Source of the DNA: Takakia lepidozioides
Taxonomy: Eukaryota; Streptophyta; Takakiopsida; Takakiales; Takakiaceae
DNA: 64,000 bases
Assembly (NCBI GenBank): GCA_030704615.1
Contig: CM060732.1
Coordinates: forward strand, 44,373,053-44,437,052
Direction of reading: 5' to 3'
The position numbers and the translations under genes are program-made. Numbering within the stretch: the stretch's first letter is position 1; each line of letters starts with the position of its first letter. This document shows positions 11,341 through 21,071 of the stretch, piece by piece. The notes beneath the pieces are model-generated. The model was not told the origin of the DNA. It ran no database searches and worked only from the letters and a program-made list of their open reading frames with translations.

Positions 11341-11720
11341 CATGAGAACCACCACGGTGCAGCTGAGCGAGCAGAGATTGAAACACGACCTATTAAGACC
11401 AACCTGGCGAGGAGCGGATTGCCATGAGAACCACCACGGTGCAGCTGAGCAAACAGAGATTGAAACACGACCTGCTAAGAAATCCGCTCCTCGACAACCA
11501 CCACGGTGCAGCTGAGCGAGCAGAGATTGAAGCACGACCTGCTAAGACCAACCTGGCGAGGAGCGGATTGGTCCATGAGAACCACCACGGTGCAGCTGAG
11601 CGAGCAGAGATTGAAGCACGACCTGCTAAGACCAACCTGGCGAGGAGCGGATTGGTCCATGAGAACCACCACGGTGCAGCTGAGCGAGCAGAGATTGAAA
11701 CATGACCTGCTAAGACCCAC
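11341..11720 (+). repeat. Five-unit tandem array, about 84 bp per unit
   Basis: Units begin with CATGAGAACCACCACGG and include GCTGAGCGAGCAGAGATTGA and GACCAACCTGGCGAGGAGCG. The AACC anchor recurs at 11347, 11429, 11496, 11580 and 11664, giving spacings of 82, 67, 84 and 84. The short second unit ends in AATCCGCTCCTCG, which is the reverse complement of the CGAGGAGCGGATT found in the other units, that is, a small local inversion. The long open frames across it in several phases are a by-product of the 84-bp (28-codon) period and are not genes. Confidence 0.85.
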
Positions 11721-12513
11721 ACGAGGACATAGTGCGCGCAGCAGCGATAGGGCTTAGTGGGGCTTAGTGCATGAGGGGAAAAAAACACTACGTGACGAAT
11801 TTGAAACCGCGGCGGTTAGGGAGAGCCCTTACCAGTAAGCTACATACACCCATTTGAATTAGCCTTCTAAAAGTATGTATATATACTTTTGTAAATTTTC
11901 CAGCATCTTAATATATACATAGTTTGTATGTGGGGGTATTAAATTAACCCCCTTCTATTCACGCACTTGATAGGTCTCTTGATGGATGAATGTATTCAGA
12001 GATAGCTGGATTTTGGGTTTTCTATCAATCTATGCGTTCATACATTCATCCAATAGTTGCTTTATCATTCATTCATACGTTCATCCAGTGCGCAAAAATT
12101 ATGTTTGATACATTCATCCAATAGCTGCCAGCAAGGCGTTTTGTTTATCATTCGTTCACATAATTCAGTTGTTTTTGTTTCACTAACATTAACCAGCACA
12201 CGATTAGTTTAATATTAATGTGATGGGTCAGTAAAAAACTAGTTAAATGTTTTTACTTCTTATTATCCACATATATATATTGCTATATAATATATATTGT
12301 GATTACACGTGCCATTATTTAAGTGGTTGTCTCAGTCAGCTCACTTTAGATAGTCAAAGTCTCTCACTACAGTCAAAAATTTTGCGATTGTCTAGCACTT
12401 CGAATATTTTAATATAAATTTTGACTGCAAAATGGTTGGAACAGTCGAAAGTGACAACAGTCAACGCCAGCGTCAAACTAAATCGTCGAAATTACATAAG
12501 GTGTGTTGTAGTG
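11721..12513. other. AT-rich right arm of the CACTA-like element
   Basis: No gene is seen. Between about 12340 and 12490 there are several short AGTCAAA, GTCGAA and CAGTCGAAA motifs, echoing TTCGACT and AGTCGAACA near the left end. These are probably subterminal transposase-binding repeats. Confidence 0.45.
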
Positions 12514-12711
12514 TGGTGGAGGGTCTGTTGGGGGAGTAAAAGGGGACCATTATGTCCCGGTGAGCAGCCGAAGCTCCGAGTGGGCCCGGCGGCCAGTTTG
12601 GGAGTTAGGCGCGCGCATCAAAGCGAGTAACTATGACTTGAAGATGCCGAAGTAAGATGCGCACAATAAGTCCATAGGTTGATATTTTGGCTTTTGAATT
12701 CCATTTGATAG

Positions 12712-13744
12712 GTATCAATGCTGCTACGGACCCGACAACAAGTGCACAGTCAATGCAACTGTCGACGATCCAAAACAAAAACGTGGAGGTCCGGGTGTGG
12801 GTGCTGGCACTAAACACCCGCATAAAGGCCCAAGAGGAAAGAAGTCGAACTACGGAGAGTCGTACAAGCGCGGGTGCCTTTGTTGTTTCAAAGTGCAACA
12901 ATCTTATCTTGCACCGGACATTTGTGTCCTCACATACTACAACAACATGGAGCACGTGGATGCCCTAGGGAAACCCTCCCATGGCAAGACCGCAGAGTTC
13001 AGGAACACATGGGCAGCCTACGCACCCCGCATTAGCGAGGAATTGAAAGCCTGGGTCGTTGAGTGTTTGTGCCGAGACCTCACGATCATACAAATCATGA
13101 TGGAACACAAGGAGCACGTCATGAACAACATAGGTTTGGGAGATGCACGGATACGTGATGATTTCCTCCTCGAGCAAGATGTCCGCAACATGGCTGAGAA
13201 ACGGGCGTGGCAGACGTTCAAAAAGCATGCCAACGATGCCGACAGCGTCCGCATGTGGAAAGACTTGAACCCCGCATCAGTCTTCTTCTATCGAGAAGAA
13301 ACATTGGCGCCAACCTTCAAGCATTACGATGGAGATTTGACATTCACTATTGGCATTCAAACTGAGTGGCAGAAGCAGAGAATGCTTCAATTGGGACATG
13401 TGCGTATCGTTGCATGCGATGCAACCTTCGGGACAAATCACCACAAGGTACGATTCATCCCTCTTACCATTTCTGCAAATCAATTGTTCGTAGGATGTTG
13501 TACATTGGAACCAACTAACATAGTGACAGAGTGCATCTGAATAGTTCCCATTGTACACGTTGATGGTTTTCGACGAGTGGCTGAACGGTATACCAGTTGC
13601 TTACATCATATCCGCCAGGAATAGGACAACAAACGTGGTGCCGTGGATGACAGCCTTGCGTGACCGACTCCACGCAAATATGCCGACCTGACGACCTAAT
13701 GCTTTCATTGTCGATGATGCGGACGCTGAAATGAACGCTATAAG
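12712..13744 (+). pseudogene. MULE transposase copy A: zinc-binding and DDE exons
   Basis: Two exons can be read by matching copy B. Exon a (12712-13447) follows an AG acceptor and stays open for about 245 codons. It has YQCCYGPDNKC, a basic stretch, a C-x-C-C plus two-His cluster (GCLCCF to GKPSHG) resembling WRKY/GCM1-type MULE fingers, and ACDATFGTN, holding the first catalytic Asp. Exon b (13545-13744, exactly 200 bases as in copy B) has FPLYTLMVFDEWLNG and FIVDDADA with the second Asp. One stop (TGA, about 13689-13691, where copy B has Trp) breaks exon b. Donors are AAG|GTACGA and AAG|GTGAGT. A MULE transposase cuts and joins element ends; this piece keeps an open DNA-binding and catalytic exon but is detached from its N-terminus and SWIM domain. 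Confidence 0.75.
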
Positions 13745-14535
13745 GTGAGTCTTCCATACCTCAACAGACACCCACTGTCGAAGTCCTCTGGCATGCAATT
13801 GTTGTCATAGTGTGCTTTGGCAGAGTCTGTGGCAGAGTCGTGTGCGACAGTTCCCTGAGAGACTCGCATGCGCAAGTCTGCTGGCAGACTGGACTCGGAC
13901 CAAGTCGCGTGGGCAAGCCCGCCTCGCCCGACCAAGTCGTTTGCAGACTTGCCCGGCCAAGTCCGCCAGAAGACTCGCAGGGGTGAGTCTGCTGGCACCC
14001 TTCATGGGTCTACTGGCAGACTTGGGAGGGGAAGTTGGCCCGCCAGACCCGTAGGCAGTGTCTTGCGACCAAGTTCATTTAGGGGTTGGTGTGGAGTCTG
14101 CTTTGGGCTACTCGGCTGGCAGACACGCCTGCGCCAGTACCTTGGCAGACTCGCATGCGCGAGTCCGCTGGCAGACTCGACTCGGAGAGTCCGCTGCACA
14201 CTCGTGTGGGCGAGTCCGCTTGCAGTCAATGGACCAACTCCGCTGGCAGACTTGCGTGGGCGAGTCCGCTGGTACACTGAACGGGCCGAGTTTGCTGGCA
14301 GACTCGCCAGGCGGTGTCTGCCACAAGACTCGCAGGGCCGAGTCCGCTAGCACGCTTCATGGGTCTGCTAGCAGACTTGGGAGGGGAAGTCAGCCCGCCA
14401 CACCCGCAGGCAGTGTCTTACCACCAAGTCGGTTTAGGGGTTGGTGTGAAGTCTGTTGGAGGTCTCCAGCACTCGGTTGGTGTCCACCGACTGGGGTTCC
14501 CTCTGAAGTGCCTCATGTGGATGTGTTATGTGCAG
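13745..14535 (+). repeat. Transposase intron filled with palindromic CTGC/GCAG motifs
   Basis: The intron between exons b and c contains many near-copies of GAGTCTGCTGGCAGACTCG; the core AGTCTGCTGGCAGACT (13876 on) is a perfect 16-base palindrome. Two longer direct units recur, each with CTTCATGGGTCT and GACTTGGGAGGGGAAGT (about 14001-14040 and 14356-14395). This matches the position of a motif-rich intron in copy B but with the inverted, palindromic form of the motif. Long open frames on both strands come from the repeats. Confidence 0.7.
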
Positions 14536-14775
14536 GGTTGCTTTCAAAGGAGTCCTTATTTTCCTGTGCCTTTGGCATGTCCGCAAGGCATGGGTAAAGC
14601 AATCATGCCAGAAGACCAAAGATCTCGTCACTGCAGCAAACGTGTTGAAGGATATGGGAGACCTCATGTATTGTAGAGGTGGACCAAGCGATCCCAAAAA
14701 AACGCTTCTATGGGTCGCCAAAACAATCAGGGACATGAGAAAGAAATATCGGAATGCCCGGGAATTTTTTATAGC
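14536..14775 (+). pseudogene. MULE transposase copy A: exon c (WHV block)
   Basis: After a TGCAG acceptor this exon reads FLCLWHVRKAWVKQSCQK and then DMGDLMYCRGG. It corresponds to the C-x-W-H block that follows the second Asp in MULE transposases. Copy B has the same segment at 50770 onward, with a one-base insertion. Homology ends at about 14775, where sequence of the opposite strand begins. Confidence 0.7.
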
Positions 14776-14789
14776 ACATCGACAAGGAA

Positions 14790-15571
14790 TGGTCTCCTAA
14801 AATAACAATGTGGTGTATTGTTCCGAACGCCGTGCCACATGCACGCACTATGAGTCCATCTTGCAAGTCGGGATGAAGCAACTTCAACACTTTCACTTGG
14901 TGTTTGCACAAATTGCCTTTCATTGCCCATGGGCAAGTGCAAGAAGCCCAATCCGATCCAAGGTTGTAAACAATGTAGGTTGTGTCTGGGTGATTGCTGC
15001 TTAGCACATACGCTGGTTGTCCTTCCACCAAGGGTAGAGTCACATTGCTCGCTGGAATGTCCCTAGCCACTAGCACAAAGCTAGATATGTACTTTTCCTA
15101 TTTGTCATTGCGTATGAACCCATGCGTCTTCAAATGAATTGCGTACCAGTAGTGTGTGAGTACACGGCCCGTGAGTTCCCATATTAGCCAATCGACTCTT
15201 CGACTAGTCATTTTGTCTTTCCTCATCCTCAGTCTAGCCTTCAAGTTTCCATGGTATGCCTCAATGCTAGCATTTGTGTCTTGACTGGCATGTATTGTCG
15301 TCAACAGGTCGGAAAGGTTTTGCTGCACGAGGATGTAGCATCCCAGAAACACTTTTGGCCAGGATATCAATAAGCTGCCCTCTACAGATTCAAAAGCAAG
15401 ATAGCACATGTGTCTCGAGGTACTTGTCATCATCCACAATATGAAGTATATCTGACCATTCTTCGGCCATACTCAGTAGGACGTAGACGGGTTCCTCGAG
15501 GGGTGGGAAGTCACAATCCTCCACAGGTCTGTCTATCGCACCAACCTCCCATGCGACAGTCGTTTTATCCA
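14790..15571 (-). pseudogene. MULE transposase copy A: inverted middle and SWIM segment
   Basis: On the minus strand, from 15571 down, the sequence gives a region with EEWSDILHIVDDDKYLE, then QDTNASIEAYHGNLKARL, which should carry the third catalytic residue (Glu), then IRNDK, an in-frame TAG (CAG in copy B) near 15098, and an intact SWIM finger CTCPWAMKGNLCKH (C-x-C-x8-C-x-H). In an intact gene this follows exon c on the same strand, so it has been inverted or joined from another copy. It ends at about 14800 after FGTIHH, the point where similarity to copy B also stops. Confidence 0.75.
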
Positions 15572-16111
15572 ACTCCCCAGCAGACCCTCCACCAATTTGG
15601 GCCTAGTGGAAATTCCCTTTGGTAGGCAGTCCAGAATAGCTCCCCACTCCTTGGTCGCTTTCCGGCTCGCTCGCTTACTCACTAGTTTTTTGTCACCAAC
15701 GGGCTTGCACCGTTCTCGGGGTTACTACACCCTATATATACTTCTGTGACTGTCCGCGGGGGTTTCACAAACAACCTTGCCATTTTATGGCAAACCACCA
15801 CGAAGACCCTCGATTCCCGGTGATGAGTCGCGGTGAGTCTTGGCCCACCCATCACGGCCCCATTGGACCGTGATGAGTCCCAAGACTCCCACGACTCCCA
15901 CCACAAGGTCTCCGCCCCATGGTGAGTTCTATGCCACCCCCACCGCAACCCGGTATGCGGGGCTCCACCTAGTGAGCGCCTCCGCCTCCTTGAGTGTCTT
16001 GGGCACTCAAGGGTGCTTCAGCCCCCGCATCTATTGTTGCCACTGCCCCCACCACAGGGGCAGCCCCTCTCGTGTCCCGACCCCCTGCCCTCAAGGCAAA
16101 GGGCCGCGACA
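15572..16111 (-). repeat. Repeat R1, copy 2 (inverted, uninterrupted)
   Basis: Reverse complement of 6724-7291 plus 12514-12537, with the CACTA-like insertion absent. It lies between transposase pieces of MULE copy A. It serves as the empty-site control for the CACTA insertion. No gene is inside it. Confidence 0.8.
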
Positions 16112-16144
16112 CTTATGGAAGCCACAGTCGGAGACAAATACACT

Positions 16145-16640
16145 TCATAACAACAATGCAGTGACATCCCTAAACCACAATGAGGATGGTGCACACAGGA
16201 TACTGCTCAAGAAGGTGTTCCCTCTGGGAGCTTTCCGCACTCCGACGTCCACTTTACTGTGCACATGTATCCAATATTGAGTGGGGCAGTCCTCCACACT
16301 CTCCTCTCCATGGACGAAGTCCGCAATTCTATCCCAAGGTATACATGCATTTTTAACACGCACTTGCACCCCCTAAACCCATCTTGCGTTTCACACTTCC
16401 AATGGATGCCCTTATTGTTGAAAGGTCCTGGTTTTGGTGTTTACAAACTTTGTTGAAGAGGGTGTCAAATTGCTGCATGTCGTCGGCTTCCGCTCCTACG
16501 TCCATGCCCTGTACAGTGCAGAACACACGCTCCAGAACCTGCAACGAAAGCGCCGCAGGACACGATGGAGAACGTGCACGGAGAAACATGACCCACGTTT
16601 ACAGCTGGTGGCAGATGGCAGGCGGCATAGATAAGGCCCT
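16145..16640 (-). pseudogene. MULE transposase copy A: N-terminal domain
   Basis: On the minus strand this reads a block around FNKVCKHQNQDL followed, in another frame, by ACIPWDRIADFVHGEES, CPTQYWIHVHS and RKAPRGNTFLS. It aligns with copy B at 48700-49060 (ACIPWQRVPNFVLGEES and PRRAPRANTYLT). At least one frameshift lies near 16360. The domain is not one I recognise outside this family. Its position next to the terminal repeat at 16872 mirrors copy B, which fixes the orientation of copy A. Confidence 0.7.
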
Positions 16641-16659
16641 AAATTGGAGGGCTGCGATG

Positions 16660-16872
16660 GGATTCGTCCTGGACGGTCCAGATCTTGCAGGCGGGCGGAC
16701 ACACAGACATGCTGACTAGCGGGAGCGGACCCGCCCAAGCGGACGGATCCCGAGAGGGGCAGCCGCGGCGGGCGGGTGCGGGTTTGGGGGGGGGGGCCGT
16801 CGTCCGGACGATGGGCCCACCGTCCTTCTCGCACGCTTGTGTTCATGACCCTATTATTGTAAAATGAGAGGC
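16660..16872. repeat. Terminal repeat of MULE copy A (Tpase-side end)
   Basis: Read from 16872 leftward, the end begins GCCTCTCATTTTACAATAAT, against GCCTCTCATTTTTGAATAAT in copy B, then a GC-rich tract with a G run at about 16786-16797. It is diverged but recognisably the same terminus. Confidence 0.65.
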
Positions 16873-16984
16873 GTTCTTCAATATGTACAAAACACAAAAA
16901 AAACAATTTAGGGTAAAAGAGAAAATTGATAAGATATTGCATAATATTTTGGTGTTAATTTCCAGAGGAGGTTTGAGATAAAAA

Positions 16985-17235
16985 AAAGCACATTGGCTGG
17001 TAGCTCAGCTAGTAACCCGCTGCCCTGCCCCGCCCTGCCCCGTGTGGGATTGTTCGTGACGGTACGTCTGGGCGTTGATCGTCCTGTAGGTCTCATGGTC
17101 CATAAATGAAAGGGGGTTAATCTTTCCCCCTCCTCAAGGGCCTGAATTGTGGGCTGTAGCTCCCAGGTTTCCTTTTTTTTTTTTTTTTTTTTTTTTTTAT
17201 TTCCCCCCTCAAGGACCTAAATGTGGGCAGGTTTC
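16985..17235. repeat. Dispersed repeat with tRNA-like box A and poly-T
   Basis: TGGTAGCTCAGCTAGT at about 16994 resembles a pol III box A, but no good box B or clover-leaf follows. A stretch reading (in complement) GGAAACCTGGGAGC, then a CCCACAATTCAGGCCCTT form, abuts a run of 26 T (17173-17198) and partly recurs at 17203-17235. Related copies lie at 22305-22370 and 22975-23035. A SINE or a processed 3' end is possible. Confidence 0.35.
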
Positions 17236-17237
17236 CT

Positions 17238-17483
17238 TATATATATATATATATATATATAGGCGAGATCTGAAGAGGTATTGTTTTATATACCCTGATT
17301 AGATATACCCTTCATTTTAACATATACCCTTTAGAAAAGTATGGTATATTGAGAGTCTTGATGCAGGTAAATATAAGGATAAGGGTATATCATAAAAATA
17401 TACCCTGATATATACCTAAACTTGCCATATATATATAAATTCGGCGGGTATATCAGGGTAATTTATATACCCGCCCAACACTG
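17238..17483. repeat. TA microsatellite and hAT-like right end
   Basis: A TA run (about 17238-17261) is followed by a stretch with repeated TATACCC. It ends CCCAACACTG at 17483, the same terminal string as the hAT-type element ending at 62156. The left end could not be found, so only a fragment is claimed. Confidence 0.35.
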
Positions 17484-18593
17484 GTTGGGACTTAGTACCT
17501 CAATGTATTGATTATGTAATTTTATTTTCCGAGTTGAATTCCTGAGGATGTGTTTATCATAGTGTTAGGAAACAAGATGGTGGCTATGCACACACATGTT
17601 TTGCTTGCAGCTTCCCACAGCCAGGGAAGAAATCTTTCCCTCTCCAACCAGGTTGGGAAAAGGAAGTCTCCTAGCCGTTCTTCTGTGGTTGTCACACTGT
17701 CACACTCGCATACATGTACCTAAGATGACAGGTCATATGACTCCCAATGGTCAGGTACCCCAACTCCACACTCAGGTGAAGTTGTCAGGTACCCCGCACC
17801 CGGGTACCTGGCTGGAGTGTGGTCTCAAGCTGGAAACCATAGCCAGGCTCCCCTAACATAATATCCTAGAGTACTACTTACCACCATCATGTGTGGGTGT
17901 CCATCCAAAAGATTCTTAGCCATCCACAAACTCTAGTCAGATTTTGCTGATTTCTGAGGCCCTTAATCCAACATACATGGTGTCCAGTCAGGATAAGTGT
18001 CTGAGTATGGAAGTAGTTCTTGGTATCAGACATGAGCAGAGCAATTGAGACGAGCGGAGGAGTTGAAGAGCCCTCCATAACTGTTCAGACACCATTGAGA
18101 AGGAACACTGGGGCCATTATGCTATGATCAAGATCTGATCAAGATTTAGATTTGTATTTCACAACTAATAATAAGTGCTAATACAAGCTGATAAATCACT
18201 TCCTCGCCCAAGTGCTGTGATAGAATCCACAGTACAGTAGTAACCTGGACAAGAATCATCATCCTTCTTCACTTTCTAGTTTCCCGGGTAGACCTGACCT
18301 GCACATTGCAAAACACCCTCATGTGCTCTAAGGACTCAAAGTACACGAAGTAGTATAGCCTCTGTCATCTATTCACAAATATGCAACATAAGTAGAGATG
18401 AAATGCCCATAAGAATTTCTGGCTTTTGCTCAGACGCACCGTGTTAACATGGCCATGGGTCTCCCACACCCCCCCCCCCCCCCCCCCCACCTGTACTGGT
18501 CACTGATCTACATACTCTCTTCGAGAGTGGCTTTAGACCTACACAAATCTGGGTGTTGATAAGCTATGAATGACTACACCTCCTAAACCCAAC
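17484..18593. other. Intergenic, no gene seen
   Basis: Nothing coding can be supported. The only notable item is a run of 20 C at 18469-18488. The 3' end of the TPR gene lies at the right border. Confidence 0.5.
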
Positions 18594-21071
18594 TCAAAAT
18601 GTGGGTGGCCCATTTGGGCAAGAGGCATCTTCGTCTCCAGCGTGCCACAAAAAGTGGGCATAGTTAGCTGCATGAAATGAGTTGGAAGGATCGGATGCCA
18701 TAGCAGCTTGATAGGCCCTCTCTGCTGCAGCTTGGTCAGCACGGGCCAGCCACAGAAAGCTGGCAAATCGGCCCAATACTTCCCCATCAGATGGATCTGC
18801 CTGCATCGCTTGGTGAAAGTAGTCTTCTGCTCTGTTATCACCACCCAAAAGATTGCCATCTTACAATGTTAACAATATGCTGTAGATTCTTTCCATCTAC
18901 ACCCTTTCTCTTACCCTACCTGAAAACTTGCAAATATGGTGGGAGAAACAAAATGCAGACAAGCCCATTTCAACAAAGTCTTAAACCCTCTAAGCACATG
19001 CAACACATACATTTGGGAGGGGATGTGGATAAAGCAGAAGTAATATCAAACAACCAAACACAGCCACCAGAGTCACAGGGACAGGACCCGACGTGCCAAG
19101 CAACACCTCCAGACTGTTTCTGAATTGCAAGCCCAGAACACTGGAGAGAGATGAGATAGAGAGAAGGAAGATGAGATTTCACCTGTTATTGTCATGCCGA
19201 CAGACATAGAGGAACTGGGCATAGTTTGCAAGAAGCAAAGTACTGGTAGGCTCCATGCTGAGAGCATGCTGGTATTCCAAATCCGTCCTATCAAAGCATG
19301 CATAATCATCACGTTCCAGGGTTACAGACACGGGAGCCACTAGTCTGCTTATGGTTCCCTGATCAAGTTGTACATAGTGGTAAGGCTCTCCCACTTTCAA
19401 CTCCAACTCTCTAGCAGTCTCCTCAAGCAATGACTGTAAAGAGAACTGCTCTGACACTCTTTCCACCGTGCAGGGGAGACCCTCTCCCTGGATGCTCGGA
19501 TTTGAGAAGGACTGACTTCCTAGTTCTACCATGACTTGGTGTCCCTTAGGCCCAATGTCCCCGGTAGATTGCTGCCAAGATGCACTCCCATCCACAAACA
19601 AAGTTGCACCTTCATGAGGGCTCACAACCTGATCCGGGCCATAGCTACCGGGGGAGGATTCCTTCTCAGAGTACAAGGCACCTCTTGGAGAAGGCCCCCA
19701 CGACCGCCCATCTCCATCTGTACCTCCGGCCACTATCACCGTTTTCCCGTTGCTCCCTCCTGCTCCACATCCGGTTGGAACAGGCCCCAGCAGATCTGGA
19801 AAAGAGGGGAACTTCGACAGATTTTTGAATGTGAAGTCGGGCATCTGAGCATCATCCTTCACCATAACTTTTCGAACTCCTTGAGATTGCCAATTCTTGC
19901 AGTACGTGGCAATGGAGACAGGAGGCTCCACCGAAACCGCTGCTGCTACCGCCAAATTCTCACCCATGGAGTAGACAGTGAAGTTGGCAAGAAGAATCAT
20001 GACGGAGACCATGAGTTTTGGCGTACAGGAAAACACTTTCTGAAACAGCCACACGAACGAGGAGTGCATCTCCCATTGCACAAGCGCCAACAAATCCTTA
20101 ATATCGCTCTCCAAAAAGAGGGCCTGTCGCATGTGCAGGGCATGACTTTGCACCACTTTAATCATATACACCATAGAAGAGAAAGCCTTCTTGATACAAC
20201 AGCACGCGGATTCTCCAGCACCTCCCATTAATCCCCCACTGCATTTTCCTTGAACCCGTCGCTTCAAGGTCCGTAAGGATGCAGGCAGATTCACACCCTC
20301 AACTTGGCTTGACAGCCCGCAGATAGCCCTTGCTCTGTTTTGAGAAGAACCATCAACTCCTTGCCTTGGGGAAGCCGGCAGCTGCTGAAATATGTTTGAA
20401 CCCTCAGCGTGCTGCTTAGGCGAAAGATCCGCTCTATCCCCCACACGCTCAGAAATTTCTCGAGAATCCACAGTTCCGCGAGCGTGATCCTTGGCAACGA
20501 GCTTCTCATCCCCAGTGAGGGGAAAAGCGGCGACTTCCATGTCCCCTCTTGCTCCAAAACCTGTTGGGGGGCTCCACTGAAAGTTTCCCCTGTCCACTAT
20601 GCCATGGGACCTTCCAAATCCAAACCTTTGACTCTCCTCATTCCTGTCCACAAGAACCGTTCCCTCGGCCTGCTTCTCCAGACCTTTCCATGACAAGTCG
20701 TGCCCGTCCTCTTCAATCCCTCGCGCTTCATCCCCTGAATCTTCTGTGAAGATTGCTCTGCACATGCTGGCATCCATACTGCGACTCAATGTTCGTCTCA
20801 AAGATGAACACTCACCCCATGCGCGCTCACCCACCGTGCTGCCCACAAGCGCAGACCCCAACGAAAAGGTCCGCCTAAATTTGCTCCCACCACAGGCCTT
20901 GCTCGACACCCTTTGACGGCTCTTCCTCGCTGACTGAGAATGGCATGACCCTGACATCTCTGTAACTCGGCGTCCAAGTATCGAGCGTCCATCTTCAAAT
21001 GCAAGATCGAGAGAGAGTGGTGGACGCGACGTTGAATGCACAGAGGAGAGAGAGAGGAGTTCCACACCCAT
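18594..21071 (-). CDS. Plant TPR-family protein, two exons
   Basis: Exon 1 runs 21071-19183 from an ATG, exon 2 runs 18831-18594. The donor is CAG|GTGAAA and the acceptor ATAACAG|AG, and splicing keeps the frame (DNNRAEDYF), giving 708 codons. The first 240 residues are Ser/Arg-rich and low in structure. Around residues 290-380 a conserved plant block appears: HMRQALFLESDIKDLLALVQ, MHSSFVWLFQKVF, and a hydrophobic helix MVSVMILLANFTVYSM that could be membrane-associated. The C-terminal 130 residues form TPR units across the splice junction: LEYQHALSMEP, LLLANYAQFLYVCRHD, AEDYFHQAMQADP, ASFLWLARAD, AAERAYQAAMASDP, YAHFLWHAGDED. TPR arrays bind partner proteins; the partner is unknown. No frame damage is seen, so this is probably an active host gene. 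The family is confident; the role is not. Confidence 0.85.

Larger units (their letters stand above)
7292..12513. mobile_element. CACTA-like DNA transposon carrying PPR fragments
   Basis: The left end reads CACTACAATACA and the right end, inverted, CACTACAACACA. Both are flanked by TGG (7289-7291 and 12514-12516), the 3-bp duplication typical of CACTA elements. The uninterrupted relative R1 copy 2 shows the empty site as AAATTGGTGGAGGG, so the insertion and duplication are read directly. Near both ends there are short GACT/TCGAC-type repeats, as in CACTA subterminal regions. No transposase is seen inside. The cargo is decayed PPR coding sequence on the minus strand and an 84-bp tandem array. 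It therefore looks like a non-autonomous, gene-fragment-carrying element. Confidence 0.8.
1..16872. mobile_element. MULE copy A, left-truncated by the window and rearranged
   Basis: This is the mirror-image relative of the MULE at 48228-60726. It contains the start of the same zinc-finger gene on the plus strand (from 625), pieces of the same transposase (12712-16640), and a right end at 16872. Read inward, that end begins GCCTCTCATTTT, has AATAAT nearby, and runs into a GC-rich block, matching the other copy's terminal repeat in layout. The left terminus is outside the window. The body is broken by a Ty3/gypsy element, a CACTA-like element and internal inversions. The flank after 16872 is GTTCTTCAA, the expected site of a 9-bp duplication whose partner cannot be seen. 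The family assignment is firm; the exact history is inferred. Confidence 0.75.

Noticed and set aside
11393-11788. Repetitive frames with SCFNLCSLSC-type or HHGAAERAEIE-type repeats
   Set aside because: An 84-bp unit is a multiple of three, so any stop-free frame repeats; no start, no relatives, both strands open.
16985-17060. tRNA gene
   Set aside because: A box A-like string is present but no clover-leaf can be folded and box B is poor.
19536-20231. Plus-strand 231-residue frame
   Set aside because: It is the antisense of the TPR exon, which has clear family landmarks on the minus strand.
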